This document shows, one piece after another, positions 1 through 8,226 of a stretch of DNA of 64,000 nucleotides; position 1 is the stretch's first letter; every line of letters starts with the position of its first letter. Source of the DNA: Rhizobium rosettiformans (GTDB lineage Bacteria; Pseudomonadota; Alphaproteobacteria; Rhizobiales; Rhizobiaceae); NCBI RefSeq assembly GCF_016806065.1, contig NZ_CP032405.1, forward strand, positions 1,950,001-2,014,000. Direction: 5' to 3'. The notes below the pieces were generated by a model. That model was given only the letters and a program-made list of their open reading frames with translations. It searched no databases and was not told the origin of the DNA. The position numbers and the translations under genes are program-made.

Positions 1-201
1 CTATGGGAAATTCCCTCCCATTCGAAGAAGCCTATTCAAAATCCGTCATTTCTCTCAGCCGCTATGGGCTAATAAGCGTCCACTTGAACAGGCGTTAGAC
101 CGCCTCTGACAATCTCATCACCAATCACCACCTAGCCGTGCCGCCATTCACTGGCCCGCGAAGGCTTCACCACATCCCGACATCACATCAAGGAGAAGAC
201 A
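1..201. other. Non-coding leader at the window edge
   Basis: I see no convincing gene here. It contains the perfect inverted repeat GGGAA-A-TTCCC (bases 5-15) and ends with the ribosome binding site AAGGAG at 190-195 that serves the large gene starting at 202. The left side is cut by the window, so any promoter assignment would be a guess. Confidence 0.5.
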
Positions 202-3200
202 ATGGCAGGTCCACCGACCTCTCAGCCAAACGGCGCAACGCGCCCTCAGCCCACATCCGCCACCGTGAACGAGGACCTCCTCCTCCAGGCTCTCCAGGAA
301 GCCGACGCGGAACTACCTGACGTCGAGCAGGGGGAGCCCTCGTCCCAGGTCCAGGAGCCACCTCCGCAGCACCAGGGTCCCACCTCGATCATCGGGAAAG
401 GGATCAACGCATGGAAGTCAGTAGGGGCCGGGATGGTCAATGCCGCCTTCGAGACTAAGGACTTTGTCTTTGGGGAGCCCGAGCAGGAAGACAAGTCCGA
501 GTTCCGCCAGTTGGCCGAGAAGCGCTTTGCCGAACTCAAGGGCGAGAGTGTCGTCAACTCCGCAGCCTTCAGCATCTCGCAGATGGTGACTGGCCTCCTT
601 GGTGCCGGGAAGATCATGAAGCCCGTCAAGGCCCTCCAGAAGGTCCGTCAGGGCAGCACGGCAGGAAAGATCGGCTATGAAGTGGGCCGGGGTGCCCTGG
701 CTTCCACCGTCGTCCTCGATCCCCATGAGGAGCGTCTCTCTGACCTCATCGAGGAGTTCCCCGCGCTCCAGAACCCGGTGACCGACTACCTGTCATCTGA
801 CCCTAAGGACTCCACCGCCGAGGGCCGCTTCAAAAACGCCATTGAGTCCATCGGCCTGGACTTCGCCCTGGTAGGTGCCGTGAAGGCCATCAAGCTTCTG
901 AAGGCTGGCAAGCAGGACGAGGCCCTCAAGGAAATCAAGAAGCTGGAGACCAAAGAGACCACCGACGCAGCCCGCCTGACCGAGGAGCCGGGAGTCCAAC
1001 GACAAGCCGCCTCAGAGACACCTCCAGGCGCGGCGGAAGGCGCTCCAGCCAATCCCTCACAATCAACCGAGATCGCTCCCACGGCGGCCCCTGGAGTCAA
1101 GGAGGCAAGCCCACAACGGTACCAGCCCACCGACCTCTCCGATGATGCCTTGCGGACCATCCTGAAGGGTGCAGCGGATGAGGATGCAGCTATCCGGAAA
1201 TTCGGCTCCAAGGAGGCGGCAAGCGAAGCAGGACAGGTCCTTTCACGGATATCCTCTCTCCCGTGGCAGAAGCTTCGAGGCACCGAAGAAGTCCTCTCCT
1301 TCGTCAACCGTTCCGCGAAGGTCCTGAAGACCCAGATGGACACCGCCAATGGTGGGGCCGTCATGTCGGACGCTAAGGTGTCGGAGATGGTCCAGGCCCG
1401 TGCCGAGCTATTCGGTGAAGACCCGCTCCTGGTCATGGGGAAGATCCAGGAAGCAGGAGAATCCGCACGGGGAATGGTGGCGACCATGGAGGCTTCGTAC
1501 CTCGTGGCGAACCGGATGTTTCAGGAGACCTATGATGCGGCCTTCAGGCTCCGCAATGGCATCCTGGACGAATGGGGTGGAGATGCAGTCCGCGCCGAGA
1601 AGGAACTCAAGGACAGGCTGATGGCCTCCGCAGACCTCCTCGCCAATGCCCGCTCCATGTCCGCAAACAGTGGCCGTGCCTTGCGCCGGATGCGCGGACA
1701 GTTCCAGTTCAAGCCAGAGGACCTCGCGAAGGTGAGGAACCTGGACGGGGCCAAGCTGGCAGACCTCATTACCCAGACGCAGGGAGACCCCAAAAAGCTG
1801 GCACAGATGGCAAACCCGACATTCCTCAATCGGGTCCTGGACGAGGCAACCTTCAGCCTCACGAACTCCCTGCTATGGCTTTGGCCGACGCACGTCACCA
1901 ACATCACTTCCTCTGTGATCATGCTGGCAGGCAGACCGACCGAGAAGCTCATCGGGTCTATGGCTCTGGGTCCGAAACAGGGTGGCGACATCATCCGACA
2001 GAGGGCTATCAAGGAGTATGCCTATACCGTTGCCTCCCTGGGTGACGCCTGGACGGCCATGAAGGACGCCTTCTTGCGTGGGGACTCAATCCTCGCTCCT
2101 CACGACACCGAGTTCTTCAGTGGTGGGGGCACGATCAGGACGGCCCAGCAGCCTCTCCCCTGGAAGTCGGTTACCTCGATTACAGACCTCGCACACAATG
2201 CATGGATCTCCGCCAACTACCGCAACATTGTAGGCCTCCCGACAAGGGCTCTCGGTGCCGTGGACGAGTTCTTCAAGACACTCCGCTATCGGGCATACGT
2301 CCAGGCGGAGGCATCGACGGCGGGGATGCAAAGGGGGCTGAGGGGTGCCGATCTTCAGCAATACATCCGGCAGAAGATGGAGGAGGCAATCGATCCGGCG
2401 ACGGGGCAGGCCCTAGACCCGAAGGCACTCCAGGAGGCCCAGGTCACCACGTTCCAACAGGAACTCCTCAAGGGTACCGCAGGGGCAAGTGTCCAGCAAG
2501 CGAGAGCACAACATCCAGTGCTCACGTTCATCGTTCCGTTCGTGAAGACACCCGTCAACGTGCTCCGCTACGGGTGGAAGATGACCCCAGGCTTGAACCT
2601 CATACAGAAGGAGTTCCGTGACAGTTTCCGAGGCGTGAAGGGTGCGGAGGCGAAAGCACATGCTGTAGGTCAGATGGCCCTTGGTACTGCATTCATGGGA
2701 CTTGCCGCCACTCTGTCCCTGAATGGGCGAATGACCGGAGGCGGACCCAAGGATGCAAAGCTTCAGCAGGAATTGAGGGCAACTGGCTGGCAACCTTATT
2801 CCTACGTGATCGAGAAGCCTGATGGGTCGAGAAAGTACCTCCCTATGGGGAGGCTGGACCCGGCTTCAATGTCCATGGCTATGATGGCCGATCTTGTGGA
2901 GGCTCTGCGACATGAACCCGAGAACCCTGAACTTCAGGTGGGTATCGGGGCATTGGCTCTAGCGCTGGGGAAGAACTTTAGCGACAGGACCTTTCTCCAG
3001 AATCTTCACCAAGCCCTAGAGGCCCTCAGTGACGACACTGGCGACAAGGGAGAAAAGTACCTCGCCAGCCTCGCGGGAAACACGATCCCCATGTCGTCTG
3101 CCCTGCGCGGGATGAACCCGGACCCGTATCTAAGAGAGGCACGTTCCTTCATCGACATGACGTTGAAGAACCTCCCAGGCTACTCCCAGAGGCTTCCGCC

Positions 3201-3714
3201 CACGCGGGATGCTTTTGGAGAGCCGGTGGCAAGGAAAATTGGCCTCAGCACCACACAATCCTCCGACGTCGTGGAAGCCGAGAATGTACGGATGATGTTG
3301 GAAACAGGCCGGGGTGTCGGCAAGCCAGACCCGAAGTTTGAGGGTGTGGATCTCCGGGACATCACCCTGGAGTCGGGCCAGAACGCCTATGACCGATTGC
3401 AGGAACTTGGCGGGGATCTGCCGCACCGAAAGCCCCTGAAGGATTATCTCGCCAAACTCATTCAGTCCCGTTTCTACCAGAACATGCCGGATGGTGACAG
3501 CGACGTTAAGGGGACCCGCCTCCACGCGATAGGCAAGCTCGTCGAACAGTACCGCATGGAGGCACGGCGGAAGCTCGTGGTGGAAAACCCCGAACTTCGA
3601 GCGCTGATCAAGGCGCGGCAGAAGGAAGCCCGTGGAGCCATCCTCAAGAACCGAGAAGCTCAGACGAAGCGTGAGCCGGGAACACAGGAGCTTATGAAGG
3701 CTCTGGGACGCTGA
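202..3714 (+). CDS. Large phage internal virion (ejection)-type protein
   Basis: A 1170-residue protein with a strong ribosome binding site (AAGGAG, 6 bases before ATG). The N-terminal 330 residues are low-complexity and acidic with a Pro/Ala-rich linker around 275-310. The middle is helical, with a hydrophobic stretch near residues 550-575 (TNSLLWLWPTHVTNI) and a second near 820-840. The C terminus is long, charged and helical. This layout, and the stretch around residues 770-900, resemble internal core or DNA-ejection proteins of podoviruses and related large polyvalent proteins. No enzyme motif was seen. It is the only structural-type gene of this element inside the window and suggests a podovirus-like prophage continuing to the left. 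Family assignment is by resemblance, so moderate confidence; the ORF itself is certain. Confidence 0.6.
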   Translation: MAGPPTSQPNGATRPQPTSATVNEDLLLQALQEADAELPDVEQGEPSSQVQEPPPQHQGPTSIIGKGINAWKSVGAGMVNAAFETKDFVFGEPEQEDKSEFRQLAEKRFAELKGESVVNSAAFSISQMVTGLLGAGKIMKPVKALQKVRQGSTAGKIGYEVGRGALASTVVLDPHEERLSDLIEEFPALQNPVTDYLSSDPKDSTAEGRFKNAIESIGLDFALVGAVKAIKLLKAGKQDEALKEIKKLETKETTDAARLTEEPGVQRQAASETPPGAAEGAPANPSQSTEIAPTAAPGVKEASPQRYQPTDLSDDALRTILKGAADEDAAIRKFGSKEAASEAGQVLSRISSLPWQKLRGTEEVLSFVNRSAKVLKTQMDTANGGAVMSDAKVSEMVQARAELFGEDPLLVMGKIQEAGESARGMVATMEASYLVANRMFQETYDAAFRLRNGILDEWGGDAVRAEKELKDRLMASADLLANARSMSANSGRALRRMRGQFQFKPEDLAKVRNLDGAKLADLITQTQGDPKKLAQMANPTFLNRVLDEATFSLTNSLLWLWPTHVTNITSSVIMLAGRPTEKLIGSMALGPKQGGDIIRQRAIKEYAYTVASLGDAWTAMKDAFLRGDSILAPHDTEFFSGGGTIRTAQQPLPWKSVTSITDLAHNAWISANYRNIVGLPTRALGAVDEFFKTLRYRAYVQAEASTAGMQRGLRGADLQQYIRQKMEEAIDPATGQALDPKALQEAQVTTFQQELLKGTAGASVQQARAQHPVLTFIVPFVKTPVNVLRYGWKMTPGLNLIQKEFRDSFRGVKGAEAKAHAVGQMALGTAFMGLAATLSLNGRMTGGGPKDAKLQQELRATGWQPYSYVIEKPDGSRKYLPMGRLDPASMSMAMMADLVEALRHEPENPELQVGIGALALALGKNFSDRTFLQNLHQALEALSDDTGDKGEKYLASLAGNTIPMSSALRGMNPDPYLREARSFIDMTLKNLPGYSQRLPPTRDAFGEPVARKIGLSTTQSSDVVEAENVRMMLETGRGVGKPDPKFEGVDLRDITLESGQNAYDRLQELGGDLPHRKPLKDYLAKLIQSRFYQNMPDGDSDVKGTRLHAIGKLVEQYRMEARRKLVVENPELRALIKARQKEARGAILKNREAQTKREPGTQELMKALGR

Positions 3715-3727
3715 CCGAACGAAAAAA

Positions 3728-3753
3728 GGGGGAGGCGGTTGCTTGCCTCCTCC
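3728..3753 (+). terminator. Stem-loop after the large virion gene
   Basis: Nine-base stem (one G-U pair) with the core GGAGGC at 3731-3736 pairing GCCTCC at 3745-3750 across an 8-base loop, 14 bases after the stop codon of the large gene. It is followed by a pyrimidine run rather than a pure T tract, so it may be a terminator or only a processing hairpin. Confidence 0.45.
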
Positions 3754-3776
3754 TTCCCATATCCACAAGGACACCC

Positions 3777-4289
3777 ATGAACCACTACAAGAAGATCCGG
3801 CGAAGCGTGGACCTCTCGACGCTACCGCCACAGACGCGGACATGGCTGATGGAAAAGCGGCGTCAGGAGATCGACCTGGAGCGCCGCCTGAAGACCCAGG
3901 TGCAAAGAGCCAAGTCTGAGGGACGCTGCACGGCTTTTATCATGCCGAAGCCAGGAGTGGAGACTATGTACCGCTCCGAGCCGCCGACCCCAGGCCGACT
4001 TTGCGGAGAGGAGGCTGTCCACCGAGGGTACTGCATGGGCCACTTCATCACTCACGGACTACACCTAATGGACAGGAAGGGAGGAAGGGCCGGGAGAGGC
4101 GTCACATCCAGACCGTTCGCGGCCTACCAGTTTCCATGCGGGAGACTGAGCACCATCCAGGAGGACCTCATGGCCGACCTGGAGCGACTGCCCATGAACA
4201 CCTCAAGGGAGGAGTGCTGGGAGCGCCTGAACGCCGAAGATCCCTCCAACCCGCTCCCACCTTTGACCGATAGGAAGCGGTTGAACTAA
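3777..4289 (+). CDS. Small protein with GcrA-like zinc module
   Basis: A 170-residue protein with start supported by AAGGA upstream. The N-terminal 45 residues are basic and helical. The middle has a putative metal site: C51, C76, C86 and H89, in LCGEEAVHRGYCMGHF. The spacing and the C-G-x-x-A-x-x-x-x-Y-C-x-x-H pattern resemble the C-terminal zinc region of GcrA, the alphaproteobacterial cell-cycle regulator, but the N-terminal GcrA DNA-binding helix-turn-helix is not evident. Its function is unknown; a DNA- or RNA-polymerase-binding regulator is one possibility. The gene follows the virion protein by 62 bases on the same strand. Confidence 0.5.
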   Translation: MNHYKKIRRSVDLSTLPPQTRTWLMEKRRQEIDLERRLKTQVQRAKSEGRCTAFIMPKPGVETMYRSEPPTPGRLCGEEAVHRGYCMGHFITHGLHLMDRKGGRAGRGVTSRPFAAYQFPCGRLSTIQEDLMADLERLPMNTSREECWERLNAEDPSNPLPPLTDRKRLN

Positions 4290-4378
4290 CCCTAGAAGGC
4301 ACACCCTCTACAAGCATTAACAATGGCTTGGATACATTAGGGGTACTAGGACAACAATGCATGGGTGGTGATCTTGTT

Positions 4379-4392
4379 ATGCAAAATTGCAT
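4379..4392. promoter_or_regulatory. Perfect palindrome upstream of the polymerase-like gene pair
   Basis: ATGCAA-AA-TTGCAT, a perfect 6-base inverted repeat with a 2-base centre, lies 61 bases before the chosen start at 4454, in the only sizeable gap (4290-4453) of this gene cluster. It could be an operator for the two downstream genes; no binding protein is identified. Confidence 0.35.
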
Positions 4393-4453
4393 CGCTCGAC
4401 ACATCTGATCAATGACCCTTTTCGGTCGCTCCCCTTACCTCAAGGACATCACC

Positions 4454-5053
4454 ATGGACCACCAACGCCTACGCGAGGCGCTCGCAGAATTGAGCCCTGA
4501 AGGCAAACTCCAAGCCACCATCGCGCACTGGCATGAACCCTCCGCCAAGAAGACGCCAGGAGCCGCCACGCCTCTAGCCGCCTGTAGCTACTCCACCGCG
4601 ATCCTCGTTAATGGTCGCGTCAGGTGGGTCATGTGGGGGACCGGCTATGCACCTGAAGCCATCCCGCCCACGGTCTACGGCATCGAGCGGCTCCTCTCGG
4701 TCCTCCCCAAAGGCCGACGCATCGAAGTCCACGCCCTGGGCCAACTGTACGGCTACATCAAGCGGGGAGGCATCGGGGAACACGCTCTCCGCACCGAGGG
4801 CCTCAACAAGGGTCTCAAGCCGCTCGCCATCTATCCGGCCCTCGTGTCGCTCATCGAGACCACGCCGTCCAGGTGGTCCCTATGCCCGCACAAGGTCATG
4901 CAGGAAGCTCCCGGCTTTGCCCATGCAGTCGCCTTCGCAAGGGGGAAGGCCAAGACAGCCGCCCTCAAGCACAAGGCAGACCACGCGCCCACCACGGCGG
5001 ATCACCCTAAGCCGATCATCTTGGAGGAATTCGTTGATGTCTTCCCCGAATGA
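4454..5053 (+). CDS. Hypothetical protein, possibly a degenerate RNase H-like fold
   Basis: A 199-residue protein. I chose the ATG at 4454 because AAGGA lies 8-9 bases before it; an upstream ATG at 4412 is in frame but lacks a ribosome binding site. Residues about 40-105 alternate short strands and a helix (AILVNGRVRWVMW, then GIERLLSVLPKGRRIEVHALGQLYGYI), which recalls the RNase HI core in order. The aspartates expected at the catalytic positions are not present, so enzymatic activity is doubtful. It overlaps the next gene by 17 bases, which suggests translational coupling and a joint role. No family is recognised with confidence. Confidence 0.5.
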   Translation: MDHQRLREALAELSPEGKLQATIAHWHEPSAKKTPGAATPLAACSYSTAILVNGRVRWVMWGTGYAPEAIPPTVYGIERLLSVLPKGRRIEVHALGQLYGYIKRGGIGEHALRTEGLNKGLKPLAIYPALVSLIETTPSRWSLCPHKVMQEAPGFAHAVAFARGKAKTAALKHKADHAPTTADHPKPIILEEFVDVFPE

Positions 5054-6335
5054 ACTGCCTCCTGCCATCTTCCTGGACCCGTGGTTGACGGCTGAAGGGG
5101 ATGGCTTGAAGGCGCTCTCCCAGACGATAGCGGAGAGGGTGGAGCGGCAAATATCGAGCAACCTGAGTCAATCAGCTAGGCGGGATGCGATTTCAAGGCG
5201 CGGGCTTGTGGTGGAGAACCTAGTGGCAAACTTGGCGATCATGCATCTGAGCCCGCACCTAGAGAACCGGGACCTTTTGGCCGTGGCGACCGCGAAGACC
5301 AAAGCGACACGTTATGACCGGGAGGACTACCCGAAGCGGCTTCTTTCCGGGGTGGTCCTTGCGATGGAGGAGCTTGGTCTCCTCATCCGCCATCCCTACG
5401 CCTTCCGGGAGCGGAGCACCACGGTAGCACCCACGCCGGACTTTGCGGCAACTATCGACCGGCAGAGGGTCAAGCTCTCCGACATCGGGAGAGCGTTAGG
5501 GGCGGAGACCATATGGCTCAATGCGCGAACCGGGGAGATCAGCTTTGCGGATCGAACTCCCCTCAAGTGTCGCATCGAGTACCAGGACACGGAGGAGACG
5601 ATCCTCCTGCGGGACCAGATGGAGCGGATCAACGCCTATCTCAATCAGTCCGGCTTCAGGTTCGACGGTGAGCACCAAGGGCCAGTCTGCCTCCGCCGCA
5701 TGTTCCTCCTCCGATCATTGAGCGACCCCCACAGCTTCAATCTGAGTGGTCGGCTCTTTGGCGGGTGGTGGCAGGAACTGAGGTCTGACAGGCGACACCG
5801 GATCACCATTGGCGGCGAACGCATCACGGACTTAGACTTCCAAGGAGCCTTCTGCCAACTCATGTACGTCCATCTCACGGGTAAGCCGTTCCCAGGTGAC
5901 CCTTATGCAATCGAGGGCCTGGAAGACCACCGGGGAGGGGCAAAGCTCGCAATGCTCACCCTCTTATCTCGACGGGGAGACCTCAAGCGGCTTTCGCCAG
6001 AACTCAAGGCGGCGCTGCCTAGAGGCTGGACCGCAAAGCGTCTTATGGATGCCTTCACCCGTCATCATCCGGCGCTTAGAGATGCCATCGGCAAGGACTA
6101 CGGGGTAGAACTGATGGCAACCGAAAGCCGGATCATGGTGGAGCTACTCTTGACCCTGAAGGCCAGAGGGATAGGCGCTATGCCACTACATGACGGGGTC
6201 CAGTGCGCGGCTTCTTCAGGAGGGCTCGTTGCAGAGGCAATGCAAGAGGTGACTGAGAGGGTGCTGAGTGTGGCGCTACCCGTCGTGGAGAAGCCGGTGG
6301 TCGGGCAGGAATGGGGATACAAGGAGGCGGCTTAG
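5037..6335 (+). CDS. Replication-type protein with A-family-polymerase-like motifs
   Basis: A 432-residue protein. The start at 5037 lies inside the preceding gene and has GGAGGA 8 bases upstream, so the pair is probably translationally coupled. Residues 240-275 contain GRLFGGWWQEL, then T-D265-L-D267-F-Q-G, which looks like polymerase motif A. R299-x-x-A302-K303 follows, resembling the conserved R/K helix of family A, and then L-H385-D386-G-V, resembling motif C. The first 200 residues are helical with no recognised domain. I recall similar GGWWQ-motif proteins on alphaproteobacterial mobile elements without a described function. I infer a divergent template-dependent polymerase or replication initiator; a structural comparison could overturn this. 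The ORF is certain, the function is tentative. Confidence 0.5.
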   Translation: MSSPNELPPAIFLDPWLTAEGDGLKALSQTIAERVERQISSNLSQSARRDAISRRGLVVENLVANLAIMHLSPHLENRDLLAVATAKTKATRYDREDYPKRLLSGVVLAMEELGLLIRHPYAFRERSTTVAPTPDFAATIDRQRVKLSDIGRALGAETIWLNARTGEISFADRTPLKCRIEYQDTEETILLRDQMERINAYLNQSGFRFDGEHQGPVCLRRMFLLRSLSDPHSFNLSGRLFGGWWQELRSDRRHRITIGGERITDLDFQGAFCQLMYVHLTGKPFPGDPYAIEGLEDHRGGAKLAMLTLLSRRGDLKRLSPELKAALPRGWTAKRLMDAFTRHHPALRDAIGKDYGVELMATESRIMVELLLTLKARGIGAMPLHDGVQCAASSGGLVAEAMQEVTERVLSVALPVVEKPVVGQEWGYKEAA

Positions 6336-6639
6336 GGCGGCGGCGAATAACCGGCCACTAAAGGTATATCTACTCCAAGTCTCCCCTCTAAGTGTTGAGG
6401 TCTGGCCTGCCTCCATCATCGGCCTCTAGGCTTGGAGGAGCGCCTTGCTTTGGTGCTCAAAGTGACTGACGTCCTACCGGGTAACATCGAGTGAAGTGGA
6501 GGGAGGCGCTTGTCTCCTCTCACCATCAAACCAATCACCTGTAGCACTGCCCTCAGGCCCCGCCATGCCTCCCCCAGTTGAACCCCTCAAGTCTTGCCAC
6601 TAGGCTACTTGGTGTCTCCCAGCGCGAAGGTCTGATTCC
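6336..6639. other. Non-coding gap in the tRNA-Thr element
   Basis: About 300 bases without a convincing gene. The only notable feature is a short sequence, GTTGAGGTCTG followed closely by GGCCT, near 6394; a similar copy (GTTGAGGTCTGATGGCCT) occurs near 6939, on the other side of the small gene at 6640. No terminator with a T tract was seen. Confidence 0.4.
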
Positions 6640-6858
6640 ATGTCATCCCCAGGACACCCCGAATTGCAGTACAGGATCAACCTCCAGGAGGATGGCTCCG
6701 TGGTCACCCAGGATGGGGAATACCTCGGGACCTGGGACACTGATGAGAATGACCATCCCAGATTTACCCCTGATGGTCACACCGAGCCCCTCCTGTTTCA
6801 TCCCTTTAGGTATAGGCTTTGCGAGATGATTGAGGAGTGGATGAAGGGTGGGGATTAA
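6640..6858 (+). CDS. Small acidic hypothetical protein
   Basis: A 72-residue acidic ORF (many Asp/Glu, with EDGSVVTQDGEYLGTWDTDE near the centre) ending in a short amphipathic helix. A weak GAAGGT lies about 10 bases upstream. No family is recognised. Standing alone between a non-coding gap and an insertion sequence, it could be a small phage accessory protein or a remnant. Confidence 0.4.
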   Translation: MSSPGHPELQYRINLQEDGSVVTQDGEYLGTWDTDENDHPRFTPDGHTEPLLFHPFRYRLCEMIEEWMKGGD

Positions 6859-7020
6859 CTTTCTCGCGAAAGCTGCCCGCATGGACCACCGGCCTCACAT
6901 ACGTTCTTGATGCCAACTGCCCCCATACCTTTTGAGAGTTGAGGTCTGATGGCCTCAGATTGGCAATCGCCGTTGTGGGCTTGGAGAGAGTGGCCTGCTG
7001 CCGGTTTTTCGGACACCGAG

Positions 7021-7881
7021 TTAGGCTAATCCCACTTTGTTTTCAAATTCCATAGGGCTGAGGTAGCCCAGTGTCGAATGGCGACGCTTTGGATTGTAGA
7101 AGCGCTCGATGTAATCGAACACGTCCGCCTTTGCATCGTCCCTGGTCCTGTAGACCTTGCGAGCTGTCCTTTCCGTTTTGAGTGATGAGAAGAAGCTTTC
7201 CATCGCGGCATTGTCCCAGACATTGCCGGATCGGCTCATCGAGCATGTGATGCCGTGGTCGGCCATGAGACGCTGGAACTGCTCGCTTGTGTATTGGCTA
7301 CCCTGGTCCGAATGGTGGAGGAGCGCATCTGGCTTGCCTCTGCGCCAGATGGCCATGATCAACGCATCTGTAACGAGCTGGGCTGTCATATTGGTGCTCA
7401 TCGACCAGCCAACAACACGTCGCGAGAACAGGTCGATGACGACGGCCACATAGAGCCAGCCCTCAGCCGTCCATAGATAGGTAAAATCGGCCACCCACTT
7501 CTGGTTCGGTCTTGCTGCCGCGAACTGTCGGTCTAGCACATTCGGCATGATGACAGGGCGCTCACCGTCGTCTTTCGGCAAGCCACGCCGTCTCGGCCTT
7601 GCTCTCAATGCATTTTCCCGCATGAGACGCTCGACGCGATGCAGGCCACAGGAGAGGCCTTCGGCGAGGAGGTCGTGCCAGACACGCCGCGCGCCATAGG
7701 TGCGGTCGCTATCCTTGAAGCTGTCCTTGATCTTGTCGAGCAGAGCCTCGTCATACCGGGCATGCTGGCTCGGAGACCGGTTTAACCAGGCATGAAAGCC
7801 GGAACGCGATACACCCAGCGCTTCGCAGAGCCATGCCACCGGCCAGATCGAACGGTGCTTTGCAATGAACGCGAACTTCAT
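7021..7881 (-). CDS. IS3-family transposase OrfB (copy 1)
   Basis: A 286-residue retroviral-type integrase catalytic protein. The DDE residues are visible in WVADFTYL (first D), HHSDQGSQY (second D) and NAAMESFFSSLK (E), followed by RRHSTLGYLSP, the usual C-terminal end. The N-terminal HTH_21 region (YGARRVWHDLLAEG) is present. It overlaps orfA by ATGA (bases 7878-7881). The OrfAB fusion is expected from -1 frameshifting at an A6G run, minus-strand bases 7917 to 7911, inside orfA; in the shifted frame the reading continues straight into MKFAF of OrfB. Confidence 0.92.
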   Translation of the reverse strand: MKFAFIAKHRSIWPVAWLCEALGVSRSGFHAWLNRSPSQHARYDEALLDKIKDSFKDSDRTYGARRVWHDLLAEGLSCGLHRVERLMRENALRARPRRRGLPKDDGERPVIMPNVLDRQFAAARPNQKWVADFTYLWTAEGWLYVAVVIDLFSRRVVGWSMSTNMTAQLVTDALIMAIWRRGKPDALLHHSDQGSQYTSEQFQRLMADHGITCSMSRSGNVWDNAAMESFFSSLKTERTARKVYRTRDDAKADVFDYIERFYNPKRRHSTLGYLSPMEFENKVGLA

Positions 7882-8168
7882 ATCACGTCCTTCGCAAAGT
7901 AGGCGGCGGCCTTTTTTAAGATGTCACGCTCCGCCTTCAGCTTGGCCACTTCTTTCCGAAGCCTCTCGATCTCAAGCTGCTCAGGCTTCATCTGTCCCTG
8001 ACCAGGAAACGCCTGTGCTGGGTCCGAACCATATTCCCTGACCCACTTGCGCAGGACATTCTCATGAACATCCAGATCGCGGGATGCCTGCGCAACGCCG
8101 ACCCCACGCTCTCGAACCAATCTCACCGCCTCAAGCTTGTACTCGCGGCTGAACTTCCTTCGTTGCAT
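7878..8168 (-). CDS. IS3-family OrfA (copy 1)
   Basis: A 96-residue DNA-binding component. The helix-turn-helix lies at residues 5-45 (EYKLEAVRLVRERG...VAQASRDLDV), followed by a leucine zipper (LEIERLRKEVAKLKAERDILKKA) typical of IS3 OrfA. The slippery A-AAA-AAG is read in phase at the L-K-K codons near the C terminus, so ribosomes can shift -1 and make the full transposase. Confidence 0.9.
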   Translation of the reverse strand: MQRRKFSREYKLEAVRLVRERGVGVAQASRDLDVHENVLRKWVREYGSDPAQAFPGQGQMKPEQLEIERLRKEVAKLKAERDILKKAAAYFAKDVI

Positions 8169-8226
8169 TAATGCACTCCAGTTTCATTGGAAGCACCTTA
8201 ACTCGGTGTCCAAGAAACCGGCAGCA

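Larger units (their letters stand above)
6996..8226 (-). mobile_element. IS3-family insertion sequence, copy 1
   Basis: 1231 bp with matching terminal inverted repeats: TGCTGCCGGTTT at 6996 and its complement ending at 8226, with GGACACCGAGTTA also shared further in. It is flanked by the 4-bp direct repeat GGCC (6992-6995 and 8227-8230). Because GGCC is itself a palindrome, the inverted repeat looks longer than it is. It carries two overlapping ORFs, orfA and orfB, on the - strand, and it truncates the integrase C-terminal fragment. Structure and ends look intact. Confidence 0.88.

Noticed and set aside
5..15. GGGAAATTCCC as a terminator
   Set aside because: A short palindrome without a T tract, at the window edge; not enough to call.
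4611..5036. Upstream start for the polymerase-like protein
   Set aside because: The ORF extends upstream inside the previous gene, but the strong GGAGGA site and natural N terminus at 5037 favour the shorter protein.
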